The position numbers and the translations under genes were made by a program. Under the pieces are notes generated by a model. The model saw only the letters and a list, made by a program, of their open reading frames with translations. It did no database searches and was not told the origin of the DNA. A stretch of DNA of 64,000 nucleotides from Clostridium lentum (GTDB lineage: Bacteria > Bacillota > Clostridia > Clostridiales > Clostridiaceae), in contig NZ_JACOOQ010000012.1 of NCBI RefSeq assembly GCF_014287815.1, positions 28,937-92,936 on the forward strand. Direction: 5' to 3'. Every line of letters starts with the position of its first letter. Position 1 is the stretch's first letter. Positions 54,186-62,330 of the stretch are shown here, piece by piece.

Positions 54186-54191
54186 AATGTT

Positions 54192-55037
54192 TTACTCTAC
54201 AAGTTTTACAGAAAGTCCTAATAACCCTGGACCACCATGTATTCCTAATGCTGGACTAAGAACATTTAGCTTTATATTTTCTACATTTGGAAGCTTTGCA
54301 AGTTGTTCCATAAACTTTGTTGCTTCTTCTTTACAAGCACATTCTAATACGGTAACTTCACATTTTCCTATAGCAAGTTTTTCTTTTAGAAGATCAGTCA
54401 TTTTTGAAAGGGCTTGCTTTCTTCCTCTAGCTTTACGTATAGTATAGTATACTCCTGTTTCATCAGTAGTGATTATAGGCTTTAGGTTTAATAATTCACC
54501 AATTGTACCTGCAACTTTACCAATTCTACCACCCTTTTGTAAGTATTCTAAAGTATTAACAGTATAGAAACCAGTTATTCTTTCTCTGATTTTAGGTAGT
54601 GCTTCAACTATTTCTTCAAAGCTTTTACCAGCCTCAACAAGTTTAACTGCTTCTAAGACAACTTCTCCTTCAGGATAAGCAAGAATTTTAGTGTCATATA
54701 CATATGATGTCAACTTTGGATGGTCTTCTAAGATTAATCTTAAGGAATTGCATGTTCCAGAAAGGCCGCCTGAAATACATATGGCAATAACATGAGTATA
54801 GCCTTCAGATTCTAATTTATTAAGAATATCATCCATAGTCTGTGCACTTGGAAGTGAAGTTGTTGGAATTTCTTTATCTAAATTTAAGTATATTTCCTCT
54901 GGTGTAATGTCTAATTTATCTTGGTAATCTCCATGAGAGTAGATTATTCTAAGTGGTAATAAATTAATGTTTTTTTCTTTTATAACCTCTAATGGGATAT
55001 CAGATGCACTATCAGTTATTATAGCAATTTTTTGCAT
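54192..55037 (-). CDS. DegV-family fatty-acid-binding protein
   Basis: This 281-residue DegV protein begins IAIITDSASDIPLEV and contains TTSLPSAQ, ISGGLSGTCNS and GGRIGKVAGTIG, the family's lipid-binding landmarks. Some DegV proteins act as FakB subunits that present fatty acids to the FakA kinase; no kinase gene is near. AGGAGG precedes the ATG. It is the first gene of an operon with padR. Confidence 0.92.
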   Translation of the reverse strand: MQKIAIITDSASDIPLEVIKEKNINLLPLRIIYSHGDYQDKLDITPEEIYLNLDKEIPTTSLPSAQTMDDILNKLESEGYTHVIAICISGGLSGTCNSLRLILEDHPKLTSYVYDTKILAYPEGEVVLEAVKLVEAGKSFEEIVEALPKIRERITGFYTVNTLEYLQKGGRIGKVAGTIGELLNLKPIITTDETGVYYTIRKARGRKQALSKMTDLLKEKLAIGKCEVTVLECACKEEATKFMEQLAKLPNVENIKLNVLSPALGIHGGPGLLGLSVKLVE

Positions 55038-55069
55038 TTTAATCCTCCTAAACGAAATTTATTAACTTT

Positions 55070-55131
55070 ATTATATCACAAACGATATAGTTATCAATAC
55101 TGATAATTATAAACATTATCAATACTGATAT
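55070..55131 (-). promoter_or_regulatory. degV-padR promoter with twin palindromic operators
   Basis: On the minus strand TTGATA (55097-55092), a 16-base spacer and TATAAT (55075-55070) form a promoter. TTATCAATACTGATAA (55091-55106), a perfect 6-4-6 palindrome, overlaps the -35. A near-identical site lies at 55116-55131, 25 bp away. Binding here would block the promoter; autorepression by the PadR protein is the natural reading. Confidence 0.65.
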
Positions 55132-55237
55132 AGTTAGATTAATGTATGTAAGTAAAAATAAAGCATAATATCATATATTAAAATTTTTTTAGAAAATGAT
55201 AGGAAATTAAAGATAAGTAAATACAAATTATTTAATG

Positions 55238-55317
55238 GAATAATATGGGGGTATAATTGAGCTTTGAGATGAATAATATAAAGGGGTATAATTAAGAATA
55301 AACACAATATATAGTGG
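55238..55317 (+). promoter_or_regulatory. nrdD control region: direct repeats and NrdR-like box
   Basis: GAATAATATGGGGGTATAATT (55238-55258) recurs as GAATAATATAAAGGGG plus TATAATT (55271-55293); each holds a TATAAT. ACACAATATATAGTGG (55302-55317) fits the NrdR box acaCwAtATaTwgtgt at most positions. A weaker match (11 of 16 identical to it) starts exactly 31 bp upstream at 55271, the spacing usual for NrdR box pairs. Confidence 0.55.
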
Positions 55318-55332
55318 GAAGGAGACAGATGA

Positions 55333-56178
55333 ATGCAATATGTAGTAAAAAGAGATGGAAGGGAAGTAGTGTTTAACAAAGATAAAATAAGTAATGCCAT
55401 AGGAAAAGCTAGTAAGGAAGTTTCAAAAACATTAAGTGATAATGAAATTATCAATATAACGGAAAAAGTATGCGGAGAGATAGCTAAATCTGAAAAAGTA
55501 AACATAACTGTGGAAGAAATTCAAAATTTAATTGAAAAAACTTTAATAGATGAAGGCTATAATGAAATTCAAAGGGCGTATTCTATATATAGGATGGATA
55601 GAACACGAGTGAGGGATACAAAATCTGATTTAATGAAAGCTATTAATAGGATTGGCGTGGAAACTGATAGAGACAATGCTAATATAGGAAATAACTTTTC
55701 GTCAAAGCTTTTAAGAATAGCATCAGAATCAAATAAGTGGCATAATTTAGCCAATATGCCTAAGCATTTAGCAAAAGCTCATGAAAATGGTGAGCTTTAT
55801 TTTCATGACTTGGATTCTTATAATTTAAGTATAAATTGTCTTCATATTCCTACTAAAGAGATTTTGGAAAATGGGTTTAATACAGGCTATGGAACTATAA
55901 ATAAACCTAAAAGAATAGAAACAGCAGCAGAATTATCTTGTATTTTGTTGCAGTCAAGCCAGAATGACATGTTTGGAGGTCAAGCACACCCCGATTTTGA
56001 TAATGATATGTCTATTTTTATTGATCCTACCAGACAGGAAATAAGAAGCGAATTAGAAGCTCTTGGTATTGAAGAAGAAAGAATAGAAAATATTGTAGAA
56101 GAAAGATTAAAGATGAGAGTTCATCAAGCTATGCAGGGAATTGTATATAATTTAAATACTATGCATAGTCGTGCAGGT
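55333..56178 (+). CDS. nrdD: Anaerobic ribonucleotide reductase, exon 1
   Basis: These are the first 282 residues of class III ribonucleotide reductase, which makes deoxyribonucleotides without oxygen. The ATP-cone regulatory domain is at the N-terminus (VVKRDGREVVFNKDKISNAI, about residues 3-90), followed by the start of the glycyl-radical barrel. The coding sequence stops being NrdD-like after HSRAG (base 56178, a T); the next codons lead into TAG. Joined to exon 2 at 56940 the protein is 705 residues, normal for NrdD. AAGGAGA precedes the ATG at 55333. Confidence 0.92.
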
Positions 56179-56939
56179 CAATAGTGGGCCGTCTAAAATC
56201 AAACACCATTGTAGATTTTAGAGTATAAATGAGGAAAATCGGTAAAGACTAAGTATTTGATACAGGAATTGGAGGAAAGGAAATGTGAGTCAGAAAAAAC
56301 TATTAGACATGTAAGATGTTTAATGATTTAGGTAAGTTAGGTGTTATACCTAACAAAACTAAGCATGAAATAATTCCTAATATAAATCAAGATATGATGA
56401 GACATTTTATTCGAGGGTTCTTTGATGGAGATGGATGGTGCACTAATACAACATCACATGGTAAAAGAAAAGGATCAAGAAAATGTATTGGATTTGTATC
56501 TAACTATGAATTTTTAGATAATTTAAATATTATCTTAAATAGTGAAATTGGAACACGAATAAATAAAGTTGTAGAAAGAATTGGTTGTAGTATGTTACTG
56601 TATTCATCAAAGAAAGATGTTGAAAGCTTAAGAGAATATATGTATAACGATGCAACTATTTATTTAAAAAGAAAATACGATTCATGTTATAAAATATATG
56701 TTAATACCGAGAGGGATTGAATCACAATTCCTTGTAACGCATAGGAGTTGAGCGATATGATAGCAAAAATACTCCCAAGAGTCTTCGTTATCCTATGGTT
56801 GAAAGAAAAGGATAAAAATATATGCTAATCTGGATTAGAATAGACTAATAGTAATATAGTGATTATAAGAGGGATAGCTATATGATGAGGGAAACCTCCA
56901 GAGCGTAAGATAAAAAGCTTACGGGTAAGAACGAAAATG
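56179..56939 (+). mobile_element. Group I intron in nrdD, 761 bp
   Basis: The segment separates NrdD HSRAG from SQVPFSS with exact frame restoration. The upstream exon ends in T and the inserted segment ends in G, the two invariant group I splice-site bases. Near the 3' end there are compact hairpins, GAGG-GAAA-CCTC (a GNRA tetraloop) and CGTAAG/CTTACG, and GACTA/TAGT segments as expected for a P7-P9 region. It carries a LAGLIDADG ORF remnant. Exact pairings (P1, P3, P7) were not folded. An intein is excluded by in-frame stops. Confidence 0.8.
56316..56720 (+). pseudogene. LAGLIDADG homing endonuclease, C-terminal half only
   Basis: The 134-codon frame starts at LGKLGVIPNKT, normally the linker between the two LAGLIDADG motifs, and has a single motif, RHFIRGFFDGDGW. 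A two-motif enzyme would need a first motif upstream. Instead 56179-56315 is short and has stops, although GGAGGAAAGGAAATG followed by TGA at 56273-56290 looks like an old start site. Another upstream frame reads SQKKLLDM before stopping. I take the endonuclease to be truncated and inactive, leaving an intron that may still splice. Confidence 0.65.
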
Positions 56940-58211
56940 TCACAAGTCCCTTTTTCTTCTATAAATTTAGGGATACCTAAAGATAAAGATGCAGCAATGA
57001 TATGTGAGATATTTTTACAAGAATATGAAAAAGGTTTAGGAAAGGGAGAACAGCCTATTTTTCCTAATATAATCTTTAGAGTAAAAGAAGGAGTAAATAG
57101 AGAACCAGAAGATGAGTATTATTATCTTTATAAATTAGCCTGCCAAGTAGCAGCAAAGAGAATGAACCCCACATTTATGAACATAGATGCTGATTTTAAT
57201 AAGGAATACTATGATAAGGGATATATGCCCTCAACCATGGGTTGTAGGACATATGTTATGAAAAATATTAATGGAGAGGCAGGATGCAAAGGTAGAGGAA
57301 ATATAGCACCAGTGACTATTAACCTACCTAGAATAGGAATTGAAGCAAAAGGTGATATAGATAAATTTTTTGAAATATTAAAAAGTAGATTAGTATTAGC
57401 AAAAGAATCATTACTTCATAGATATGGTATTCTTAAAAAGTTAAGAGTAAAGGATCTTCCTTTTGTAGCTGGTCAAAAGCTGATGAAGGGAGCGGAAAAT
57501 CTAGAAGAAGAAGATTCAATTGAACCTATTTTAAGACAAGGCACATGGGGCATTGGATTCATAGGGTTAGCAGAAGCACTTACAGCTTTAATAGGAAAGC
57601 ATCATGGTGAAAATGATGAAGCTAGAGAGCTTGGTGTGAGAATTGTTACCTTTATAAGACAATATACTGATAAATTTTCACAGGAAACAAGTCTTAATTG
57701 GAGTTGTTATGCCACACCAGCTGAAGGGTTAAGTGGTAAATTTATTAAGAAGGATCAAAAGATGTTTGGTATAATTAAGGGGGTTACGGATAAAGAGTAT
57801 TATACTAATAGTTATCATATTCCTGTAAAGTTTCCTATTTCAATAAAGAAAAAGATAGATATTGAAGCACCTTATCATAAGCTTTGCAATGCAGGTCATA
57901 TTTCATATATTGAAGTAGATGATTCACCAACAGGAGAGCAGATTATGGATATCATTAATTATGCATATAAAAATACTAATATAAGTTATATAGGAATAAA
58001 TTTTCATATAAGATACTGTAAGAATTGTGGAAGTAGTATAAATAGCAATGAAAAGAAATGTCCAAAATGTAATAGTATAGATATTCAAGGTATATCAAGA
58101 GTTACTGGATACTTAAGTTTAGATGAAAGATTTGGTCCAGGGAAGTTTGAAGAAAGAGCAGATAGATGTTCCCATACAGGCAGCAATATGAATAATTATG
58201 GTGTTATATAA
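56940..58211 (+). CDS. nrdD: Anaerobic ribonucleotide reductase, exon 2
   Basis: These are the C-terminal 423 residues of NrdD beginning SQVPFSSINLG. The segment contains the substrate-site strands, a zinc site with two CxxC pairs (CKNC and CPKC near the end), and the glycyl-radical loop SRVTGYLSLDERFGPGKF, where Gly in RVTGYL carries the radical after activation by NrdG. An ATG at 56937 lies on the intron side and is not the real start. Unspliced RNA could not give a full enzyme. Confidence 0.92.
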   Translation, partial: SQVPFSSINLGIPKDKDAAMICEIFLQEYEKGLGKGEQPIFPNIIFRVKEGVNREPEDEYYYLYKLACQVAAKRMNPTFMNIDADFNKEYYDKGYMPSTMGCRTYVMKNINGEAGCKGRGNIAPVTINLPRIGIEAKGDIDKFFEILKSRLVLAKESLLHRYGILKKLRVKDLPFVAGQKLMKGAENLEEEDSIEPILRQGTWGIGFIGLAEALTALIGKHHGENDEARELGVRIVTFIRQYTDKFSQETSLNWSCYATPAEGLSGKFIKKDQKMFGIIKGVTDKEYYTNSYHIPVKFPISIKKKIDIEAPYHKLCNAGHISYIEVDDSPTGEQIMDIINYAYKNTNISYIGINFHIRYCKNCGSSINSNEKKCPKCNSIDIQGISRVTGYLSLDERFGPGKFEERADRCSHTGSNMNNYGVI

Positions 58212-58221
58212 ATATATAAAT

Positions 58222-58288
58222 AAAGGCATTAATTTTTAAAAGTCTTAAATTTAAGATTAATGAAAATTAGTGCCTTTAGTTTTATTTT
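58222..58288 (+). terminator. Terminator of nrdD
   Basis: AAAGGCATTAATTTT and AAAATTAGTGCCTTT pair with one bulge, followed by a T-rich tract. It separates nrdD from the nifV-like gene. Confidence 0.65.
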
Positions 58289-58362
58289 AAAAAAGAAATA
58301 TTACATTGAAGTTATAGTAATAAAATGGTAAAATTGGAATTAAAATAAAAGGGGGCTATAAC

Positions 58363-59523
58363 ATGGCAATTAAAGATCCTATAAATGATATACAAGTAAA
58401 GATAGTGGATACTACATTGCGTGATGGGGAACAGACAGCAGGTGTTGTATTTGCTAATGAGGAAAAAATTATCATTGCATCTATGTTAAGAGATTTAGGA
58501 GTAGATCAATTAGAAGTTGGTATTCCAACCATGGGTGGAGATGAAAAGGAAGCAATAAAATCAATAGTGAAAAGGAATAGAAATAGTAGCAATGCAAAGA
58601 GTATAATGGCGTGGAATAGAGCTGTTACTTCTGATATAGAGCAATCTATTGATTGTGATGTTGATGCAGTGGCTATTTCCATATCTGTTTCTGATATTCA
58701 TATTAAGCATAAGCTTAGAACATCAAGGCAGTGGGTGCTTGAAAATATGATTAAATCAGTGGAATATGCTAAGAAAAACGGCTTGTATGTATCTGTTAAT
58801 GGGGAAGATGCATCAAGAGCTGATAGAGAATTTTTAGTGGAATTTATTAATGCTGCAAAGAAAGCAGGTGCAGATAGGTTTAGATATTGCGATACTGTAG
58901 GTATTATGGAACCTTTTAAATTAAGGGATGAAATTTGGTATTTATATGATAAAACAAAATTTGATATTGAAATGCATACTCATAATGATTTTGGAATGGC
59001 TACTGCCAATGCTATAGCTGGTCTTATGGGTGGTGCTAATCATGTTGGAGTAACAGTAAATGGTCTTGGTGAAAGAGCTGGTAATGCTGCTTTAGAGGAA
59101 GTATTAATGGCTTTAATTTATGTTTATGGTTATAAGACAGATATTGATACTAGAAAATTTAAAGAAGTATCAGAGTATGTATCCAGGGCTTCTGGGCGAT
59201 TTTTACCAAAATGGAAGGCCATAGTAGGAGAAAATACTTTTGTGCATGAATCAGGTATACATGCCGATGGAACTATTAAGAATCCAATGAATTATGAAGC
59301 TTATGATCCAGCGGTGGTAGGACTTGAAAGGCAAATTGTCATAGGAAAACATTCAGGAAAAGCAGCTATAGTAAATAAATTTAAAGAATATGATATAAAA
59401 CTTTCAGATGCTGAAGCGAAAGATATACTTAGCTTGGTAAGAGCAACTACTGTTAGATTAAAAAGAAGTCTTTTTGATAAAGAGCTTGTAAGTCTTTATA
59501 AGCAATATAAAGAAAAGGAATAA
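58363..59523 (+). CDS. NifV-type homocitrate synthase / possible Re-citrate synthase
   Basis: This 386-residue DRE-TIM metallolyase matches NifV over its length: DTTLRDGEQTAGVVF at the N-terminus, EMHTHNDFGMATANA (metal His), VNGLGERAGNAALEE and HESGIHADG. Such enzymes condense acetyl-CoA with 2-oxoglutarate or, in some clostridia, with oxaloacetate as Re-citrate synthase. No nif genes are present and aconitase follows in 36 bp, which suggests citrate rather than homocitrate as product; this is inference. The ATG follows AAAGGGGG. Confidence 0.8.
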   Translation: MAIKDPINDIQVKIVDTTLRDGEQTAGVVFANEEKIIIASMLRDLGVDQLEVGIPTMGGDEKEAIKSIVKRNRNSSNAKSIMAWNRAVTSDIEQSIDCDVDAVAISISVSDIHIKHKLRTSRQWVLENMIKSVEYAKKNGLYVSVNGEDASRADREFLVEFINAAKKAGADRFRYCDTVGIMEPFKLRDEIWYLYDKTKFDIEMHTHNDFGMATANAIAGLMGGANHVGVTVNGLGERAGNAALEEVLMALIYVYGYKTDIDTRKFKEVSEYVSRASGRFLPKWKAIVGENTFVHESGIHADGTIKNPMNYEAYDPAVVGLERQIVIGKHSGKAAIVNKFKEYDIKLSDAEAKDILSLVRATTVRLKRSLFDKELVSLYKQYKEKE

Positions 59524-59559
59524 TAAATAATAGAGAGAATAGAAGGGAGGAGATTATCA

Positions 59560-61482
59560 TTGGGAAATAATTTGGTAGAAAAGATTTTAAGCAGCCATAT
59601 TGTTGAAGGTCAATTGAGAAAGGGTAGCTATATTGGTATTAAAATTGATGAAACTCTTACACAGGATTCAACAGGGACAATGGCATATCTGCAATTAGAA
59701 GCTATGGGGATAGATAAAGTTAAAACTAAAAGATCAGTGGCTTTTATAGATCATAATATGTTACAGCAAGGCTTTGAAAATGCAGATGATCATGAGTTTA
59801 TAAAAACTGTAGCATCTAAGCATGGAGTATATTTTTCTAAACCAGGAAATGGAGTGTGTCATCAAGTATTTTTAGAAAGATTTGCAGTGCCAGGGGAAAC
59901 ATTAATTGGTTCAGATAGTCATACACCAACTGCTGGTGCGGTGGGGATGCTTGCTATGGGTGCAGGTGGTCTTGATGTTGCCTTAGCTATGGCAGGTGGA
60001 GCATATTATATAAATGTTCCTAAGGTATGTAAAGTAAATGTCATAGGTAATTTTAAACATATGGTTACAGGAAAAGATGTAATTTTAGAAGTTTTGAGAA
60101 GGCTTACTGTTAAAGGTGGAGTTTCTAGAATATTCGAATATGGAGGTGAAGGAATCAAAAACCTTTCAGTTCCACAAAGAGCAACCATAACTAATATGGG
60201 AGCAGAGCTTGGGGCAACCACATCAATATTTCCTAGTGATGAAAGGACTTTAGAGTTCTTTAAGGCTCAAGGGCGTCAACAGGATTGGTTTGAATTTAAA
60301 GCAGATGAAGATGCTGTTTATGATGAGGAGATAACAATTGATCTTAATACTTTAGAACCATTAGCTGCAATGCCTCATAGTCCTGATAATGTGAAAAAGG
60401 TAAATGAAATAGGAAAAATTAAGGTAGATCAAGTTGCCATAGGAAGTTGCACAAATTCTTCTTATGAAGATTTAATGAAGGTAGCTAAGATATTAAAAGG
60501 AAAAAAGGTTCATCCAGATGTAAGTCTTGTAATAGCTCCAGGTTCAAGACAAGTAATGGAGATGATAGCAAGGAATGGAGCACTTGCTGATATAATAAGT
60601 TCAGGTGCAAGAATATTGGAAAATGGATGTGGACCTTGCATAGGAATGGGACAGGCACCTGGTACTAATGGTGTATCACTTAGAACTTTTAATAGGAATT
60701 TCTATGGAAGAAGTGGAACATTATCAGCAAAAGTTTATCTTGTAAGCCCTGAAACTGCTGCAGTTTCTGCAATTAAAGGTGTACTTACAGATCCAAGAGA
60801 GTTAAAGATGGATTTATCTGTTAATATGCCAGAAAGGTTTATTATTGATGATTCAATGATACTTAAGCCGGCTGAAGATGGTACTAAGGTAGAAGTAAAG
60901 AGAGGGCCTAATATTAAACCTTTTCCTATAAATAAGGAGTTAGGAGAAAAAATAGAGGGAAAGATATTAATAAAGGTAGAAGATAATATTACTACAGATC
61001 ATATTATGCCTTCAAATTCAAAACTTTTACCATTTAGATCTAATATTCCATATTTATCTCAATTTTGTTTTAATACAGTTGATACTGAGTTTCCAAAGAG
61101 AGCTAAGAGTTTAGGCGGAGGACTTATCATTGCAGGAGAAAACTATGGTCAAGGCTCTAGTAGGGAACATGCTGCATTAGCACCACTTTATCTAGGAGTA
61201 AGAGGTGTTATTGCCAAATCCTTTGCTAGAATTCATAAGGCTAATTTAATTAATAATGGAATAGTTCCACTAGAGTTTAAGAATGAAGCTGATTATAATA
61301 AAGTGGATTTATTAGATGAATTGGTTATAGATGATATTAAAGAAGCTTTAACTAAGGGAAGTGTTAAAGTTAAAAATATAAGTAAGAATAGTGAATTTGA
61401 AGTATTAATAGATTTAACAGAAAAGGAAATCCAGGTAATAAAAGCTGGTGGTAGATTAAATTACGTTAAAAGCTTAAGTTAA
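59560..61482 (+). CDS. Aconitate hydratase
   Basis: This 640-residue aconitase is of the short bacterial/mitochondrial-like type. It has SDSHTPTAGAVGMLAMGAGG (active-site His), GSCTNSS and CGPCIGMGQAPG for the three cluster cysteines, and the C-terminal swivel domain with GENYGQGSSREHAAL. It interconverts citrate and isocitrate, the step after the preceding synthase. No isocitrate dehydrogenase gene follows here. The start is TTG at 59560, nine bases after GGGAGGAG. Confidence 0.92.
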   Translation: MGNNLVEKILSSHIVEGQLRKGSYIGIKIDETLTQDSTGTMAYLQLEAMGIDKVKTKRSVAFIDHNMLQQGFENADDHEFIKTVASKHGVYFSKPGNGVCHQVFLERFAVPGETLIGSDSHTPTAGAVGMLAMGAGGLDVALAMAGGAYYINVPKVCKVNVIGNFKHMVTGKDVILEVLRRLTVKGGVSRIFEYGGEGIKNLSVPQRATITNMGAELGATTSIFPSDERTLEFFKAQGRQQDWFEFKADEDAVYDEEITIDLNTLEPLAAMPHSPDNVKKVNEIGKIKVDQVAIGSCTNSSYEDLMKVAKILKGKKVHPDVSLVIAPGSRQVMEMIARNGALADIISSGARILENGCGPCIGMGQAPGTNGVSLRTFNRNFYGRSGTLSAKVYLVSPETAAVSAIKGVLTDPRELKMDLSVNMPERFIIDDSMILKPAEDGTKVEVKRGPNIKPFPINKELGEKIEGKILIKVEDNITTDHIMPSNSKLLPFRSNIPYLSQFCFNTVDTEFPKRAKSLGGGLIIAGENYGQGSSREHAALAPLYLGVRGVIAKSFARIHKANLINNGIVPLEFKNEADYNKVDLLDELVIDDIKEALTKGSVKVKNISKNSEFEVLIDLTEKEIQVIKAGGRLNYVKSLS

Positions 61483-61525
61483 TTATAATTTTTTATAGTT
61501 ATTTAAAGGATAAGGAAGCGGAAGT

Positions 61526-62032
61526 ATGTCAAAGAAAATAAGGCTAGCAGGAATTGCATATGAATCTTTAGTTAATGGACCAGGAATGAGAAGGGTATAT
61601 TTTTCTCAAGGATGTAGACATAATTGTGAAGGATGTTTTAATCCAGATACTCATGATTTTAATGGAGGAGAAGAGCTAGATATGGATGAACTTATAGAAG
61701 ATGCATTAGATAATCCTTTACTTAAAGGAATAACCTTTAGTGGAGGAGATCCTCTTGAAAGAGCTGAAGAATTTGCTTATATGGCAAAGGCTTTTAAGAA
61801 AGCTGGCCTTAATATTTGGTGCTATACAGGATATACTTTTGAGGATGTATTAGAAAAGATGAAAAAAGATAATAATATAAAAGATTTAATTGAAAATATA
61901 GATGTATTAGTGGATGGACGTTTTGAAAAAGATAAAAAGGTTGATGGTTTAAAGTTCAAAGGTTCCAGCAATCAAAGATTAATCGATGTTAAGAAAAGCT
62001 TAAAAAGTAATTGTATAATTGTTTTAGAATAA
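61526..62032 (+). CDS. nrdG: Anaerobic ribonucleotide reductase activating protein
   Basis: This 168-residue radical SAM activase installs the glycyl radical on NrdD. Its cluster motif is CRHNCEGC (about residues 32-39), and the SGGDPLE segment binds SAM. It usually sits directly after nrdD; here the nifV-like gene and aconitase lie between. The ATG has AAGGAAG upstream. It ends at a small terminator (62042-62069). Confidence 0.94.
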   Translation: MSKKIRLAGIAYESLVNGPGMRRVYFSQGCRHNCEGCFNPDTHDFNGGEELDMDELIEDALDNPLLKGITFSGGDPLERAEEFAYMAKAFKKAGLNIWCYTGYTFEDVLEKMKKDNNIKDLIENIDVLVDGRFEKDKKVDGLKFKGSSNQRLIDVKKSLKSNCIIVLE

Positions 62033-62041
62033 GGAATAAAG

Positions 62042-62069
62042 AACCGTACCATAAATAGGTGCGGTTTTT
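62042..62069 (+). terminator. Terminator of nrdG
   Basis: AACCGTACC and GGTGCGGTT pair with one mismatch, followed by TTT. The remaining 260 bp to the fic gene are very AT-rich and hold a 24-bp perfect palindrome. Confidence 0.8.
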
Positions 62070-62208
62070 ACTAAATTTGGATAATTAAATATGTTATATA
62101 CTGTATAAAATATAAAGTTCTTTAATCATAGTTTTCGATGTAGGTAATGAATTTTTATTTAAAACCTAATTATTAAAGCTTTTTATAATAAAAATGAAAA
62201 ATGGATAA

Positions 62209-62232
62209 ATAATATAAAATATTTTATATTAT
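62209..62232. repeat. 24-bp perfect palindrome upstream of fic
   Basis: ATAATATAAAAT is followed directly by its reverse complement. It may be a regulator site or chance in AT-rich DNA. Confidence 0.5.
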
Positions 62233-62330
62233 AGAACGAAAAATGTTTATCTTTTAAAACAAATAGTATATATTATAATAATAAGAGCATAATTATAATA
62301 AAAAATGAAATTAAATAAGGAGTGTTTGAA

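Noticed and set aside
54187..54447. 86-codon plus-strand ORF inside degV
   Set aside because: It is an antisense shadow of degV without a ribosome site.
56179..56939. Intein or frameshifted nrdD
   Set aside because: The frame hits TAG at once after HSRAG, and the endonuclease ORF is in a separate frame. Exact restoration of NrdD at base 56940 with T/G boundary bases fits an intron, not an intein or sequencing error.
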